Assembly (NCBI GenBank): GCA_963807975.1
Contig: CAWEDV010000001.1
Coordinates: 2,604,001-2,668,000, forward strand
Source: JAACFF01 sp963807975
Lineage (GTDB): Bacteria > Chloroflexota > Anaerolineae > Promineifilales > Promineifilaceae
Reading direction: 5' to 3'
Length of the DNA: 64,000 nucleotides
The translations under genes and the position numbers were made by a program. Positions 41,473 through 50,852 of the stretch are shown in pieces (the first letter of the stretch is position 1; each line of letters begins with the position of its first letter). The notes under the pieces were generated by a model that did not search any database, was not told the origin of the DNA, and worked only from the letters and a program-made list of their open reading frames with translations.

Positions 41473-42405
41473 ATGGCGAATAATCGAACGAATCTGCTTA
41501 CGCTGTCCAAGGTCCTGGTGGCCGCGGCGTGGGCGGATGGTGAAATAACGGTGGATGAGCAGAATTGTCTCAAGGATATCATCTTCCACCTGACGGATAT
41601 GGGCACGCCGTTGAGCGGGCAGGAATGGTCGCTGCTGGAAATGTACATGGACTCGCCTATCGAAACGGCCGAACGGGCGCGGCTGGTGGCGGAACTGCAG
41701 GATGCTATCAGCAACTCGGAAGAGAAACGCTTTGTGACCAACGCTTTGCAGCAGATGGCTCTGGCAGATGGGGTTTCGGATGAAGAGGAACAGCGCATCG
41801 TCGGCGAAATGGAGCAGGCCATCAACCAGAGCGAGACGGGCCTCATGGATGGGCTCAACCGTCTTCTGGGCGGCGCCTTGCAGCGCCGGTCGGCAGCGGT
41901 CAATGCCGCGCCCAATCGGGACGACTACTTCGATGATTTCATCAAAAACAAGGTCTATTACGAAGTCCAGCGCCAGATGCAGGCTGCGGGCAAATCCTTC
42001 GATCTGTCCGACGATGAGCTGCGTAAACTAGGGCTTGCCGGTGGGCTCATGGCGCGCATCGCCAAGGTTGACCACACCGTAACCGCGGATGAGCTGCGCA
42101 CGATGGCCGATATGCTCGAGGAGCATTGGCAGCTTGCCCCAGAAGCGGCCGAATTCGTGGCCAATGTCGCCGTCTCCTCCCTGGATGTGAACTACGATTA
42201 TTACCGCATGACGCGCGAGTTCTCCACCAGCACCACCAATGAGGAGCGCAGGGGTTTCCTGGTGGCCTTGTTCCTCATCGCTGGCGCCGACGCTGATGTC
42301 TCCTTTGACGAAACGGAAGAGATACGCCTCGTCTCGCGCGGCATCAATGTCACCCACCAGGACTTCATCGACGCCAAACTGCAGGCCAAAGCACGGCAAA
42401 GTTGA
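41473..42405 (+). CDS. TerB-like protein
   Basis: 310 aa, built from TerB-type helical repeats. Acidic metal-binding-like turns recur as AAAWADGEITVDEQN (residue 17), MALADGVSDEEEQ (about 95), AKVDHTVTADEL (about 195) and AGADADVSFDETEE (about 275). TerB domains bind divalent metal and occur in tellurite/stress-response and membrane-linked defence proteins. AGGAG stands 7 bases before the ATG. The gene is monocistronic with its own TATAAT box at 41433. No other ter genes are nearby, so a tellurite role should not be assumed. Confidence 0.8.
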   Translation: MANNRTNLLTLSKVLVAAAWADGEITVDEQNCLKDIIFHLTDMGTPLSGQEWSLLEMYMDSPIETAERARLVAELQDAISNSEEKRFVTNALQQMALADGVSDEEEQRIVGEMEQAINQSETGLMDGLNRLLGGALQRRSAAVNAAPNRDDYFDDFIKNKVYYEVQRQMQAAGKSFDLSDDELRKLGLAGGLMARIAKVDHTVTADELRTMADMLEEHWQLAPEAAEFVANVAVSSLDVNYDYYRMTREFSTSTTNEERRGFLVALFLIAGADADVSFDETEEIRLVSRGINVTHQDFIDAKLQAKARQS

Positions 42406-42478
42406 CGTTTGTTGCTCTTACTGATGCTTGTTACAATTCATGGCATTGGTTTGTGGCCGGCGCCACCACAGAGGGATA

Positions 42479-43432
42479 ATGTCATTATCTGACGTGACCG
42501 AACAAGAAGCAAACAGCTTGGCTGCCTCCACAGGGAAGGAAGAGATAGGCTCTTCCCTGCAGGAGGGGCGCAGCTTGTGGAGCACGATCGTGGTTCTCTT
42601 CAAACTGCGCGTGGTCTTCCTGCTGGTGGTCGCCGCTACCGGAGGCGCTTTCCTGGGATCGGGAAGCTGGCCCGGCTGGCGGGTTTTGTTATTGACCTGG
42701 ATCACGGGCGGCATGGCTGCCGCCGGTGCTTCAGCACTCAACCAATATTGGGAACGCCGCTCCGATGCCTCCATGGGCCGCACCAGCCAACGGCCGTTGG
42801 TGACCGGCGAAATCGCCGATCCCCGTTGGGTGCCCATTGCCGGCCTCTTATTGATCTTCATTCCCTCCCTGGCTGTCCTGCCTTTTAACCCGCAGCTGAC
42901 CTTTTTCCTATTGGCCGGCGCCTTCATCTACGTCATCATTTACACGATGTGGCTCAAACCGCGCACCTTGCTCAATGTCGTCATTGGCGGCCTGGCGGGC
43001 AGCGCCGCCGTTCTTTGCGGCAGCGCCGCGGCCGGCATATGGAACGCGCCCGGGGCGCTCATTCTGGCCCTGATCCTGTTCTTCTGGTCCCCCTTCCATT
43101 TCTGGAGCCTGGCCCTCATTTATCGCGACGAATATGCCAAAGCGGATTTCCCCATGCTGCCGGCGAGAACGTCGCCGCGCAACGCCGCCTGGTGGATCAT
43201 GGCCCATACCCTGCCCACCATTGTGCTCGGTTTGCTGCTGGCAGCTTTGCCCTTCTTAGGGTGGGTCTATTTCATACCTGTCTTCCTGATCTCGGCCGAT
43301 CTGGTCTGGCGCGCTGTAAAACTAATCCGCGACCCATCCCGGGACAATTCGCGCAGCTTGTTCATTTCCTCCAACATCTACTTGCTGGTTCTGCTGGTAG
43401 CCATTTGCGTCGGCACCGTCATACCCTTCTAA
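42479..43432 (+). CDS. ctaB: Protoheme IX farnesyltransferase
   Basis: 317 aa from ATG 42479 (GAGGG upstream; an in-frame start at 42428 would add 17 unlikely residues). A UbiA-family membrane prenyltransferase that makes heme O for heme-copper oxidases. Around nine transmembrane helices are visible. The first Asp-rich region reads NQYWERRSDASMGRTSQRPL, and the second loop YRDEYAKADFPMLP matches CtaB/CyoE closely. The first motif has Trp-Glu where Phe-Asp is common. Cytochrome oxidase genes are not in the window. Confidence 0.93.
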   Translation: MSLSDVTEQEANSLAASTGKEEIGSSLQEGRSLWSTIVVLFKLRVVFLLVVAATGGAFLGSGSWPGWRVLLLTWITGGMAAAGASALNQYWERRSDASMGRTSQRPLVTGEIADPRWVPIAGLLLIFIPSLAVLPFNPQLTFFLLAGAFIYVIIYTMWLKPRTLLNVVIGGLAGSAAVLCGSAAAGIWNAPGALILALILFFWSPFHFWSLALIYRDEYAKADFPMLPARTSPRNAAWWIMAHTLPTIVLGLLLAALPFLGWVYFIPVFLISADLVWRAVKLIRDPSRDNSRSLFISSNIYLLVLLVAICVGTVIPF

Positions 43433-43517
43433 AATCCGCCGCTGGCCTGCAGTCCGCATCTCTTACAATCTATGAAGCGCTCTAGCGGACTCTTGGAAAC
43501 AAAGTGGGGCATAAATT

Positions 43518-44162
43518 ATGACCAACCGTCTGGTTCTAGTTGCTGGAAATATCGGCACAGGCAAAACCTCGATCACTGAACGCATTGGCGCCCGCTTGGG
43601 TTGGCAAACCAGCTATGAGTCCGTGGCTGACAATCCCTATCTGCCCGATTTCTACGCCGATATGGCCCAGTGGTCCTTCCATCTGCAGGTCTTCTTCCTC
43701 GGTCACCGCGCCGAACAGCACCTGGTCCTGGCCAACAACCCCCAGCCGGCCATCGCCGATCGCAGCATTTACGAAGATGCTTTTATCTTTGCCCGTGTTT
43801 TGCGCCATATGAACAACCTCACGGAACGGGATTTTCAAGCCTACCGCACACTCTACGATCTGGTCACCGCCAATCTGCCCCGGCCTGACCTGTTGATTTA
43901 TTTGCAGGCCCCCGTGCCAGTGCTCATGGAGCGTATCAAGCAGCGCGGGCGTGAGATCGAAAGCGGGATCAGCGCCGACTATCTATCTCTGCTGGACGCT
44001 TTTTATAATGAATGGTTGGACACCTTTGATCTCTGTCCCGTCCTGGCCATCGACTCCGCTGACCTCAACTTCGTCAAATACCCCCACCACCTGGACATCG
44101 TCGTGGAGCGCATTCGCGAAAAATTGGCGGGGAGGGAGAAGGTTGTGTTTGGGGAGGGATAG
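43518..44162 (+). CDS. Deoxynucleoside kinase
   Basis: 214 aa of the dNK family (deoxyadenosine/deoxyguanosine kinase group), which phosphorylates salvaged deoxynucleosides. The P-loop is VAGNIGTGKTSI (residues 6-17), followed by ESVADNPYLPDFYADMAQWSFHLQ with the catalytic Glu, and the DRSIYEDAFIFARVL motif near residue 78. The LID region is ERIKQRGREIE. The base specificity cannot be read. It ends 33 bp from the converging AttH-like gene. Confidence 0.9.
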   Translation: MTNRLVLVAGNIGTGKTSITERIGARLGWQTSYESVADNPYLPDFYADMAQWSFHLQVFFLGHRAEQHLVLANNPQPAIADRSIYEDAFIFARVLRHMNNLTERDFQAYRTLYDLVTANLPRPDLLIYLQAPVPVLMERIKQRGREIESGISADYLSLLDAFYNEWLDTFDLCPVLAIDSADLNFVKYPHHLDIVVERIREKLAGREKVVFGEG

Positions 44163-44171
44163 GAGGGGGGA

Positions 44172-44199
44172 GGTTACAGGTTATAGGTTACGGGTTACT
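44172..44199. repeat. Heptad array, 4 units
   Basis: GGTTACA, GGTTATA, GGTTACG, GGTTACT. The stop codon of the leftward AttH-like gene (44195-44197) is part of the last unit. Confidence 0.85.
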
Positions 44200-45379
44200 G
44201 CCCAGTCCCCTCAGTTAGGCTTGTAATTGGTGCCTGGTAGCCGGTCATTTCGATATAGCCCTGAGCAGCCACGGTTTGGCCAGCACGCTGGCCATCGAAG
44301 CCCACGGCGCCTTCCCAGTAGACAGTGGAGACGTTGAGCTCTTGATTGGGCATGAGTGCTTCCCCTTCTAGCGTTAGGTCTAGACCAGGTAAGGCAAGGC
44401 GCCAGGCAGCGGGGTATTCGGCGCCACTAGTGGGGCTGGTCCAGGTATCCAATACTTCTAACTGCCAATCCTCCAAAGACAAGGCTTGCTGCGTGCCGTC
44501 GGGGAAGATGAACGTGCCGCTGGAGGCCGGCTCCATGCTGCCATCCTCGCGCCGGATTTGAAAGAGCATCAGCGCCGAGCCATCATCCAACTGCAGGGAG
44601 AACCAATCCCAACCCACCGAGCCAGGGCTTAAGGCTGAGGTAGAGTACTCATGATCTTTCCAGCTCAAGCCGTTAACCGCAAAGGATTCGTCCCCAATAG
44701 TCAGATCACCCTCCGTTTCTTGCTGCACGATGGAGTAATAGTAGGAGGCGTTGCCCGCCTGCAGCCCCTTTTGGCTTAAGCCGCCCTCGCCATGGAGCAC
44801 CGGAGGCAGCGTTTCCGTGAGACGCAGATCAAGCGCGACTTCATCTGTCTGCGCCTGCAGCCGCACTTCTCCCGGCCCGATTTCCTCAACCGACCAATCC
44901 TCCAACCATACCTGATAAGGTTCAGCACTGGCCCCGGCCAAGCCACCGGCCCCACGGCTGAAGCGTTCGCTGGCAAAGAACGCATCCTCGCCGATATCAC
45001 TGATCGTGAAATGGGCCAGGTACACCTGATTGCCGCGCCAGGCGGACGGATCCTCAGGCTGGTTCAATTCCTCTTCGGGGGCCAGGGCGCGGCGAAAGAT
45101 GGTGAATTGGTAGCCGAAAGGTCGGCCGTCCTCCGTCTGTAGATTGCCCGTGTAATACCACCACTCCGTCTGGTAATCATCATGCGGGCCCAAATCGCGG
45201 GGGAATTGGATGTCGTCGGGAACCGTGGCGCGGGCAAAGGATTCAGACACCTGGCCATCATCTACTAGAAGCGATTCCAACGAAGCATTGGGGGCAACGC
45301 CGACCGGCGAGGGGCGCCAGAGAAGAAAGACAGCCAGGGCGGCGATGACGATGATAAAAAGAATGGATGCACGTTTCAT
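44195..45379 (-). CDS. AttH/CrtC-like lipocalin-domain protein
   Basis: 394 aa. A hydrophobic signal or anchor (SILFIIVIAALAVFLLW) is followed by two lipocalin-like beta-barrel halves of the carotenoid-1,2-hydratase/AttH family. Diagnostic segments are DDYQTEWWYYTGNLQTEDGRPFGYQ (near residue 70), DHEYSTSALSPGSVGWDWFSLQLDDG and YPAAWRLALPGLDLTLEGEA. It is last in a three-gene operon with an FtsX-type permease and an ABC ATPase, the attEFGH-type arrangement. It probably acts outside the membrane on a lipid or hydrophobic ligand handled by that transporter. Confidence 0.88.
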   Translation of the reverse strand: MKRASILFIIVIAALAVFLLWRPSPVGVAPNASLESLLVDDGQVSESFARATVPDDIQFPRDLGPHDDYQTEWWYYTGNLQTEDGRPFGYQFTIFRRALAPEEELNQPEDPSAWRGNQVYLAHFTISDIGEDAFFASERFSRGAGGLAGASAEPYQVWLEDWSVEEIGPGEVRLQAQTDEVALDLRLTETLPPVLHGEGGLSQKGLQAGNASYYYSIVQQETEGDLTIGDESFAVNGLSWKDHEYSTSALSPGSVGWDWFSLQLDDGSALMLFQIRREDGSMEPASSGTFIFPDGTQQALSLEDWQLEVLDTWTSPTSGAEYPAAWRLALPGLDLTLEGEALMPNQELNVSTVYWEGAVGFDGQRAGQTVAAQGYIEMTGYQAPITSLTEGTGQ

Positions 45380-45394
45380 GATGATAAGCTCACT

Positions 45395-47974
45395 TTATTC
45401 TTCACGGACGGCCGTGGCCACGACCATACGCCCCAGGCGCAGCGAGGGGTAGATGCCGGCAAGCAGCGCGGCGCCCACCGCCACCAGGAAGGCCTGCAAG
45501 AAATAGGCCGGGTCCAACTGCATCTGCAAGGTCCAACCAAAGGAACGGACATTGATCACATAGATCAAGATCCAGGCCAGGATATAGCCCACCGGAACAG
45601 CCAACAGCCCGGCAGTTGCACCCATAAGCCCCGTCTCCAGCAGCGTCAGCGACCACAGTTGGCGAATGGTCATGCCCGTTGCCCGCAGCACGCCCAGCTC
45701 GCGCGCCTTCTCCAACTGCAGGCTCATCAGGGCGCTGAGCACACCGATGAAGGCGACCACGACCGCCAGCAGGCGCAGGGCAGACGTGATAGCAAAAGTA
45801 CGGTCAAAGACTTCCAGCGATCCCTGGCGCAAGTTGGCGTTGGATTGAATCAGAACATCCTGGCGGCCCTGGAAATGCTCCTGCAGGGCGTCCACTGCTT
45901 CCTCAGTCGAAGCGCCAGGCTGCATAAACAAGCCCATGGAAGCGATGCTGGCATCATCCCACATATCACGGTAGAGATCATTGTCCATGAATATTGTGCC
46001 CTGGTCGGAGGTGTAATCATAGAAGATGGCCAGCACGGGAAAAGTGCGCGGCCCTGCCGGCGTTTCCAGGGTGATCGGCGCCGGCGGGATGGCCAGCCCC
46101 TCTTTCAAGACCAGCGCTTCGGAGACGACGACGCCCTCTCCGGCGGACAGCTCCTGCCAGGGATCGGCCACACCTTCCTCGATCCAGGAATAGGGCCGGT
46201 TGCCCTGGGAAACATCGCCATCGACGGCTACGAGATGAACCTGGCGTTCTAGCGCGGGCACAAAGACGTCGGTGCCTATGGAAGTGACGATCGTTTCTAC
46301 GCCAGGCCACGCTCTTATTTCGGCGATGACCTCCGGGGCCAGCACGCCGCTGACACGGTTGGCCGTGAAAGTGGGAGGCGAAATATAGATATCGGCTTGC
46401 AGGGTCTGGTCCAGCCACTGCACGACCGTGCTGCGGAAGGAGCCGATCATGATTGAAACACCCACGACAACGGAAACGGCGGTCATCAAGGCCGCGATCG
46501 CCACTGAGGTACGGCTTAGCGAGCGTATGATGTCGCGCGGAGCCAGACGACCGAGCACACCGAGCAAACGATGCCCAATTGGGGTCACAGCACGCATCAA
46601 CAAGGCGGTAAGCGGCGGCGTCAAAAATGCGGCGGCGATCAAGATAGCAAAAAGACCGGCAAAGGTGATAATCAATCCCGCGCGTACCCAGAGCAGGAAG
46701 ATGCCCAAGGCGGTCAGTAAAGCCCAGACCAGCCACAACCAGGGCAAGACGCGCTGTACACGGCTCTCCAAAGCGGAACGCTGTAAGGTGCTCTGCGGTG
46801 TCGTCCGCGCCGCTTCCAGGGCGGGCACCAACGCCGAAAAGACGGCTGCGGCAACGCCGATGACGATGCCCTTGAGCACGGTCCAGAGAGGAATATCCAC
46901 GCTCTGCACATTGACGACGAAGTAGAAGTCGTTGATGGTCTGCGTGATCAGGCCCACCATACCCCGCCCCAGCACGATGCCCAGGCCAACGCCCAGGATG
47001 GCGCCAATCAGGCTGAGCACTACCGCTTCGGCAAGGATGAGGCGAAACAATTGTCCTCCGGTCACGCCAATACAGCGCAGGATGCCAAACAGAGGACGGC
47101 GCTGCACAACGCTGAAGGTCACGGTGTTGTAGATCAGAAACATGCCAACGACGAGGGCCAGCAGGCTGAGAGCGGAAAGATTGAGCTCGAAGGCAGCCGT
47201 CATCTGGCGAATGGCGTTCTGCTGCGAGGCGGCTGTTTCCAGGAGGGTACCTGGGGGCAGGAATGATTGAAGAGCTTCTAGATCAGAGGCATTCTCAACA
47301 ATTAGGTCGATGTGGCTCAACTGGCCAACCATGCCCAACATTTCTTGGGCCGTGGAAATGTCGGCGAAGATTAGATTGCTGAGGGCCTGGCTCGTTGTCT
47401 CATCGGCGGGTTGCAAAAGACCCGTGATGCGTACGGGATACGGCCGTCCAGAGAGGTTAACGATCAGTTCATCCCCAAGCTGCACACCATGTTTGTCGGC
47501 CAATTCTTGAGCAATGATGATCGCTCCTGGCTCGGTTAGAAAGGGGATCAGACCGGCGAAGCCATCCTGGCCACTACCCTCAAAATAACTGCGAAATGGT
47601 GGTTCGGCAAAGGGATCGATGCCCACCAGACGCAGCGGCTGGTTGCCCAATTCAGGCGCCAGACCATACCCCTCCACCACGGGCGCAGCAGGCGCATAGC
47701 CCAGTTCCCGGCGCAGGTTACGGTAGACCGTTTCGTCCAGCGTGTCCCCGCTGCTGGCCACAATGCGATGGGTCGTACGGCCGGTGACGGCATCAGTAGA
47801 CAGCTCAAAGGCGCGCTGGGCGGCTCCATTGGCCAAATCAATGGAGACCATCATGGACACGCCAATGGCCACACCAACAATGAGCAAAATGGTTTGCAGT
47901 GGACGGCGGCGTAGGCGGCGCAGGGACAGACGCCAGAGCGGGCTGTCGGTGATGGTGTAAGATAAATCAGCCAT
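45395..47974 (-). CDS. FtsX-family ABC transporter permease
   Basis: 859 aa from ATG 47974, which overlaps the end of the ATPase gene by 8 bp (ATGGCTGA). The longer frame up to 48052 would sit inside that gene. Tandem MacB_PCD and FtsX domains. The first transmembrane helix is in TILLIVGVAIGVSMMVSIDL, three helices surround residue 300-440, and a second set follows (SRTSVAIAALMTAVSVVVGVSI), ending with three helices at the C-terminus. Eight to ten membrane passes in total. Such permeases move lipids or lipoproteins or act as mechanotransducers. With the ATPase and the AttH-like protein it forms one complex. Confidence 0.92.
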   Translation of the reverse strand: MADLSYTITDSPLWRLSLRRLRRRPLQTILLIVGVAIGVSMMVSIDLANGAAQRAFELSTDAVTGRTTHRIVASSGDTLDETVYRNLRRELGYAPAAPVVEGYGLAPELGNQPLRLVGIDPFAEPPFRSYFEGSGQDGFAGLIPFLTEPGAIIIAQELADKHGVQLGDELIVNLSGRPYPVRITGLLQPADETTSQALSNLIFADISTAQEMLGMVGQLSHIDLIVENASDLEALQSFLPPGTLLETAASQQNAIRQMTAAFELNLSALSLLALVVGMFLIYNTVTFSVVQRRPLFGILRCIGVTGGQLFRLILAEAVVLSLIGAILGVGLGIVLGRGMVGLITQTINDFYFVVNVQSVDIPLWTVLKGIVIGVAAAVFSALVPALEAARTTPQSTLQRSALESRVQRVLPWLWLVWALLTALGIFLLWVRAGLIITFAGLFAILIAAAFLTPPLTALLMRAVTPIGHRLLGVLGRLAPRDIIRSLSRTSVAIAALMTAVSVVVGVSIMIGSFRSTVVQWLDQTLQADIYISPPTFTANRVSGVLAPEVIAEIRAWPGVETIVTSIGTDVFVPALERQVHLVAVDGDVSQGNRPYSWIEEGVADPWQELSAGEGVVVSEALVLKEGLAIPPAPITLETPAGPRTFPVLAIFYDYTSDQGTIFMDNDLYRDMWDDASIASMGLFMQPGASTEEAVDALQEHFQGRQDVLIQSNANLRQGSLEVFDRTFAITSALRLLAVVVAFIGVLSALMSLQLEKARELGVLRATGMTIRQLWSLTLLETGLMGATAGLLAVPVGYILAWILIYVINVRSFGWTLQMQLDPAYFLQAFLVAVGAALLAGIYPSLRLGRMVVATAVREE

Positions 47975-48758
47975 TTTGCACGCCAACCACCATCTCTTCT
48001 GCTGCGATCGTGCCTTCATAAACTCGAAATACCCGATCGGCAAGACGGGCAATTTCAGGATTGTGCGTGGCCATAATCAAGGTTTTGCCCTTACGCCGCG
48101 TCAGCCCGAGCAAGAGGTCTAAGACAAGCTGGCCCGTCTCTTGATCTAGATTTCCAGTTGGCTCATCGGCCAGGACCAACATTGGGTTATGGACCAGAGC
48201 GCGAGCCAGGGCCACGCGCTGCTGTTCACCGCCAGAAAGCTTGTCTGGGAAAGTGCCGGACCGGTCGGCCAGGCCAACCTGCCCCAACAGCTCCAAAGCC
48301 GCTTTTTGTGCCTGGCCCTCATCCTGCCCGGCCAATTCCTGGGGCAGCGTGACATTTTCGAGGACGGTCAGCGTGGGGATCAGATTAAAGAATTGGAATA
48401 CGAAGCCAATGTGATCTCGCCGAAACAAAGTGCGCTCGCGCTCACGAAAGGCGGTGATGTTTACATCTTGAATCGCCACCGTGCCCGACGTCGGCTTCTC
48501 AATGCCGCTGATTAGGTTCAACAAGGTGCTTTTACCGCTCCCGCTGTGGCCAAGCAGCGCGACAAACTCACCGTGATCGATGGACAGATTAACGCCGTCG
48601 AGAACAGAGCGCACCTGGTCGGCCTCAATGAAGTCCTTGCGTAGACCATTGAGGAGGACGACGGGCGACGCCTTCACAGGCGGCAGAGAAGCCTCGTTTT
48701 GCAACCGGCGCCGCCGGGGAAATTGGGAGAAGAATTGGTTAAATTTCTCTGAGATCAT
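47967..48758 (-). CDS. ABC transporter ATP-binding protein (LolD/MacB type)
   Basis: 263 aa. Walker A GHSGSGKSTL (near residue 70), the Q-loop in FVFQFFNLIPTLTVLENV, signature LSGGEQQRVALARAL (near residue 168), Walker B MLVLADEPTGNLD and the switch His in MATHNPEIARL. The sequence pattern is that of LolD/FtsE-like ATPases paired with FtsX-type permeases. First gene of the leftward operon, overlapping the permease start by 8 bp. Confidence 0.96.
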   Translation of the reverse strand: MISEKFNQFFSQFPRRRRLQNEASLPPVKASPVVLLNGLRKDFIEADQVRSVLDGVNLSIDHGEFVALLGHSGSGKSTLLNLISGIEKPTSGTVAIQDVNITAFRERERTLFRRDHIGFVFQFFNLIPTLTVLENVTLPQELAGQDEGQAQKAALELLGQVGLADRSGTFPDKLSGGEQQRVALARALVHNPMLVLADEPTGNLDQETGQLVLDLLLGLTRRKGKTLIMATHNPEIARLADRVFRVYEGTIAAEEMVVGVQNG

Positions 48759-48872
48759 GGCAAACCTTTTTATTCTTTGTTATAGCATCAAGCGGGCTGA
48801 AGTGGTGCTAAATACAGAACTAACTCATCAATCAGGAAATGAGAAAGGGGCGGCAAAATGGGTTAATTCAAG

Positions 48873-48901
48873 TTGCCAAGCGTTTGTTCCTGTGCTAGTA
48901 T
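48873..48901 (+). promoter_or_regulatory. Promoter of 6S RNA
   Basis: TTGCCA at 48873-48878, 17-bp spacer, TAGTAT at 48896-48901 with TGC immediately before it (extended -10). It predicts a start at about 48908, exactly where the 6S closing stem begins. Confidence 0.75.
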
Positions 48902-48907
48902 CTTTTT

Positions 48908-49089
48908 GACCCTGCTGTGTGCGTGATGGGTTTCTAGCGTTGAGCCAACGCCACTTAAATGGGATTTTAGATACGTCGAGGGGATGTAGTAGCCGGCAAG
49001 GCAAGGCAGAAGCTCTGCGTCGGGAATCCCACCTGCGAAAGCAGGTTCAAATGTCTGATCTCACACGGCATAGCGGGGCTTCATTTTTT
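48908..49089 (+). ncRNA. ssrS: 6S RNA
   Basis: About 180 nt in the 440-bp gap 48759-49202. The 5' end CCCTGCTGTGTGCGTG pairs with 3' CACGGCATAGCGGGG as a long closing stem. Within the 3' half lies CCCACCTGCGAAAGCAGGTTC, the apical hairpin and flank typical of 6S RNA, followed by the CACGGCAT...GGGGCTTC end seen in many bacterial 6S genes and then a T run. Promoter and length agree. 6S RNA mimics an open promoter and sequesters sigma-70 polymerase holoenzyme in stationary phase. Assigned from structure and remembered family pattern, not from a covariance-model search. Confidence 0.82.
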
Positions 49090-49202
49090 CCTGCTCTTAC
49101 TTGGAATTGCATAGATAGCCGGCAGCTCTATTTGCGCTGCGGAGGCAAAATTACGGGCAGCTATGCCTAATTTGCGCTAGGATATTGCCTTGGGAAGAGC
49201 AG

Positions 49203-50099
49203 CTATTCAGGCTGGGGAGAGAGAAGCATGACTTTTCCGGGCAGTATCTGGTATTGGACTTCGGTCAGTGACTCTGATATGACTTCCCCATCAGTGTGTG
49301 CCGCTGTGCCAGGCTCGCTGGAAACGGAAAGTTTCGTTGTGCGCACGAAGGTCACAGCAGCATGCTGCACATGGGTGCCCTGCATGAGGCGCACCAATAG
49401 TTTCAGGAGCGTGCCTTTTGATACTTGTGGGGCTAAGACAATATCCAAAAAGCCGTCATCTATTTCCGCCCCTGGAGCCATGGTAAATCCCCCGGTACGT
49501 GGGCTGTTGCAGACGGAGAGCAAATAGACCGGTCCTTCATACCCACCATCATCCCATTGAACCTGCATTTGCCACGCCTTCATCTTGGCGATGACCTTGA
49601 GCAAGGCAACGATATAACGGATTTCACCGGAGAGGCGTTTCATGCGAATGTTTTCGATGGTCACCATGGGTTCCATGGCCAAACCACTGTTGTTGATGAA
49701 GAAATTACTGTTTAGCTGACCGGCATCGATCGGCCGTGTGTGTCCTTGGGCGATCACCTGCACAGCCTCAGCGACGGTTCCGGGCAAGCCAGCCATAAGG
49801 TTGAAGTCGTTGGCCGTACCCAAAGGCAATATGCCAAAAGGAATGGTTACTCCTTCAGGGGTGGCGCGCAGCAGGCCATTGATGACCTCATTGATGGAGC
49901 CATCACCTCCGGCGGCAACCAGGGCATCGAATCCCTCACCAACGGCGGCTTCGGCAAGCACAGTACCCTCACGCGCTTCGCTGGTAAGAGCAAGATCAAG
50001 ATCCAGTTGGGCGGCTTTGAAGGCCTGCTTTATTTCAGGGATTGCTTCTTGGGCGCGCCAACGATTGGAATAGGGATTAAGGATGACTTTTACACGCAT
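49203..50099 (-). CDS. Diacylglycerol/sphingosine kinase-family lipid kinase
   Basis: 298 aa of the DAGK catalytic family (YegS/DgkB/BmrU-like). RVKVILNPYSNRWRA opens the nucleotide fold, VAAGGDGSINEVINGLL (near residue 62) is the ATP-binding glycine motif, and FGILPLGTANDFNLMAG (near residue 98) is the second signature. The C-terminal beta-sandwich has GAEIDDGFLDIVLAP. It phosphorylates a lipid alcohol, most likely diacylglycerol. It lies 34 bp downstream of the GDPD gene and is probably cotranscribed with it and pyruvate kinase. Confidence 0.92.
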   Translation of the reverse strand: MRVKVILNPYSNRWRAQEAIPEIKQAFKAAQLDLDLALTSEAREGTVLAEAAVGEGFDALVAAGGDGSINEVINGLLRATPEGVTIPFGILPLGTANDFNLMAGLPGTVAEAVQVIAQGHTRPIDAGQLNSNFFINNSGLAMEPMVTIENIRMKRLSGEIRYIVALLKVIAKMKAWQMQVQWDDGGYEGPVYLLSVCNSPRTGGFTMAPGAEIDDGFLDIVLAPQVSKGTLLKLLVRLMQGTHVQHAAVTFVRTTKLSVSSEPGTAAHTDGEVISESLTEVQYQILPGKVMLLSPQPE

Positions 50100-50132
50100 T
50101 TTCTTCCCTCCGCGACGTTATTACGAACCCTC

Positions 50133-50852
50133 TTAGGCAAAGAGCTGCTCACGAATGAACTGGGGTTTGTTCGTAATAATGCCATGAACGCCCAAATCCG
50201 CAAGCCGGCGGGCCTCCTGTGGATCATCAACCGTCCAGGCATGAATACGATAACCTTTTTTGGCAGCCCAGGCCATGTACACTTCGTCAACCAGCGCATG
50301 GTGCGGATTGTCAGCCTGCTCACTGGCAAAGAGATAGGTGTACTTTAAAAGTCCCGGGGCGCGAATGAGAGCCACGGGAATGGAACGACCGCAGGCCCGC
50401 CGGACACGGCGTGCTGACAATGGATTAAACGAGGAGATTAAGGTCTGGCTTTGCAGCCCAAATGATTCGATGCGATCGGCCACGGCTGTTTCCAGACCGC
50501 TGTCCCCCAGGCTGAAATCTTTGATCTCAATATTGTAGAGCAGGCGCGGCCCTATCATCTCTAGCAGTTCATCTAAGGTAGGAATTGTCTGGCCCTGGCC
50601 CAAATCGATTGCTTTTAGCTGCTCCAGGGTCAGCTGCGATACCTTGCGCTTATCCCCTGTGAAACGCTCTAAAGTTGAATCATGGAAGATGACGATCTGG
50701 TTGTCGGCCGAAAACTGTACATCCAGTTCAATGGCGTCGGCGCCCTGATCAGCCGCTAGAGCAAAGGCGGCCAAGCTGTTTTCGTGCATATCGGCGCTGG
50801 CGCCGCGATGGGCGATAATGAGCAGGGATTCGGCCGTGGTCCAGCTATTCAT
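50133..50852 (-). CDS. Glycerophosphodiester phosphodiesterase
   Basis: 239 aa from ATG 50852, which overlaps the pyruvate kinase stop (ATGAATAG); a longer frame to 50879 is less likely. GDPD TIM barrel. The catalytic His is in IIAHRGASADMHENSLAAF and the metal/acid residues in GADAIELDVQFSADNQIVIFHD, the complete GDPD signature. The C-terminus has AWTVDDPQEARRLADLGVHGIITNKP. It releases glycerol-3-phosphate from deacylated phospholipids. Standing next to a lipid kinase, it suggests phospholipid turnover. Confidence 0.95.
   Translation of the reverse strand: MNSWTTAESLLIIAHRGASADMHENSLAAFALAADQGADAIELDVQFSADNQIVIFHDSTLERFTGDKRKVSQLTLEQLKAIDLGQGQTIPTLDELLEMIGPRLLYNIEIKDFSLGDSGLETAVADRIESFGLQSQTLISSFNPLSARRVRRACGRSIPVALIRAPGLLKYTYLFASEQADNPHHALVDEVYMAWAAKKGYRIHAWTVDDPQEARRLADLGVHGIITNKPQFIREQLFA

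Noticed and set aside
41473..42405. Tellurite-resistance operon
   Set aside because: Only TerB-like repeats are present. No terC, terD or terZ neighbours are seen.
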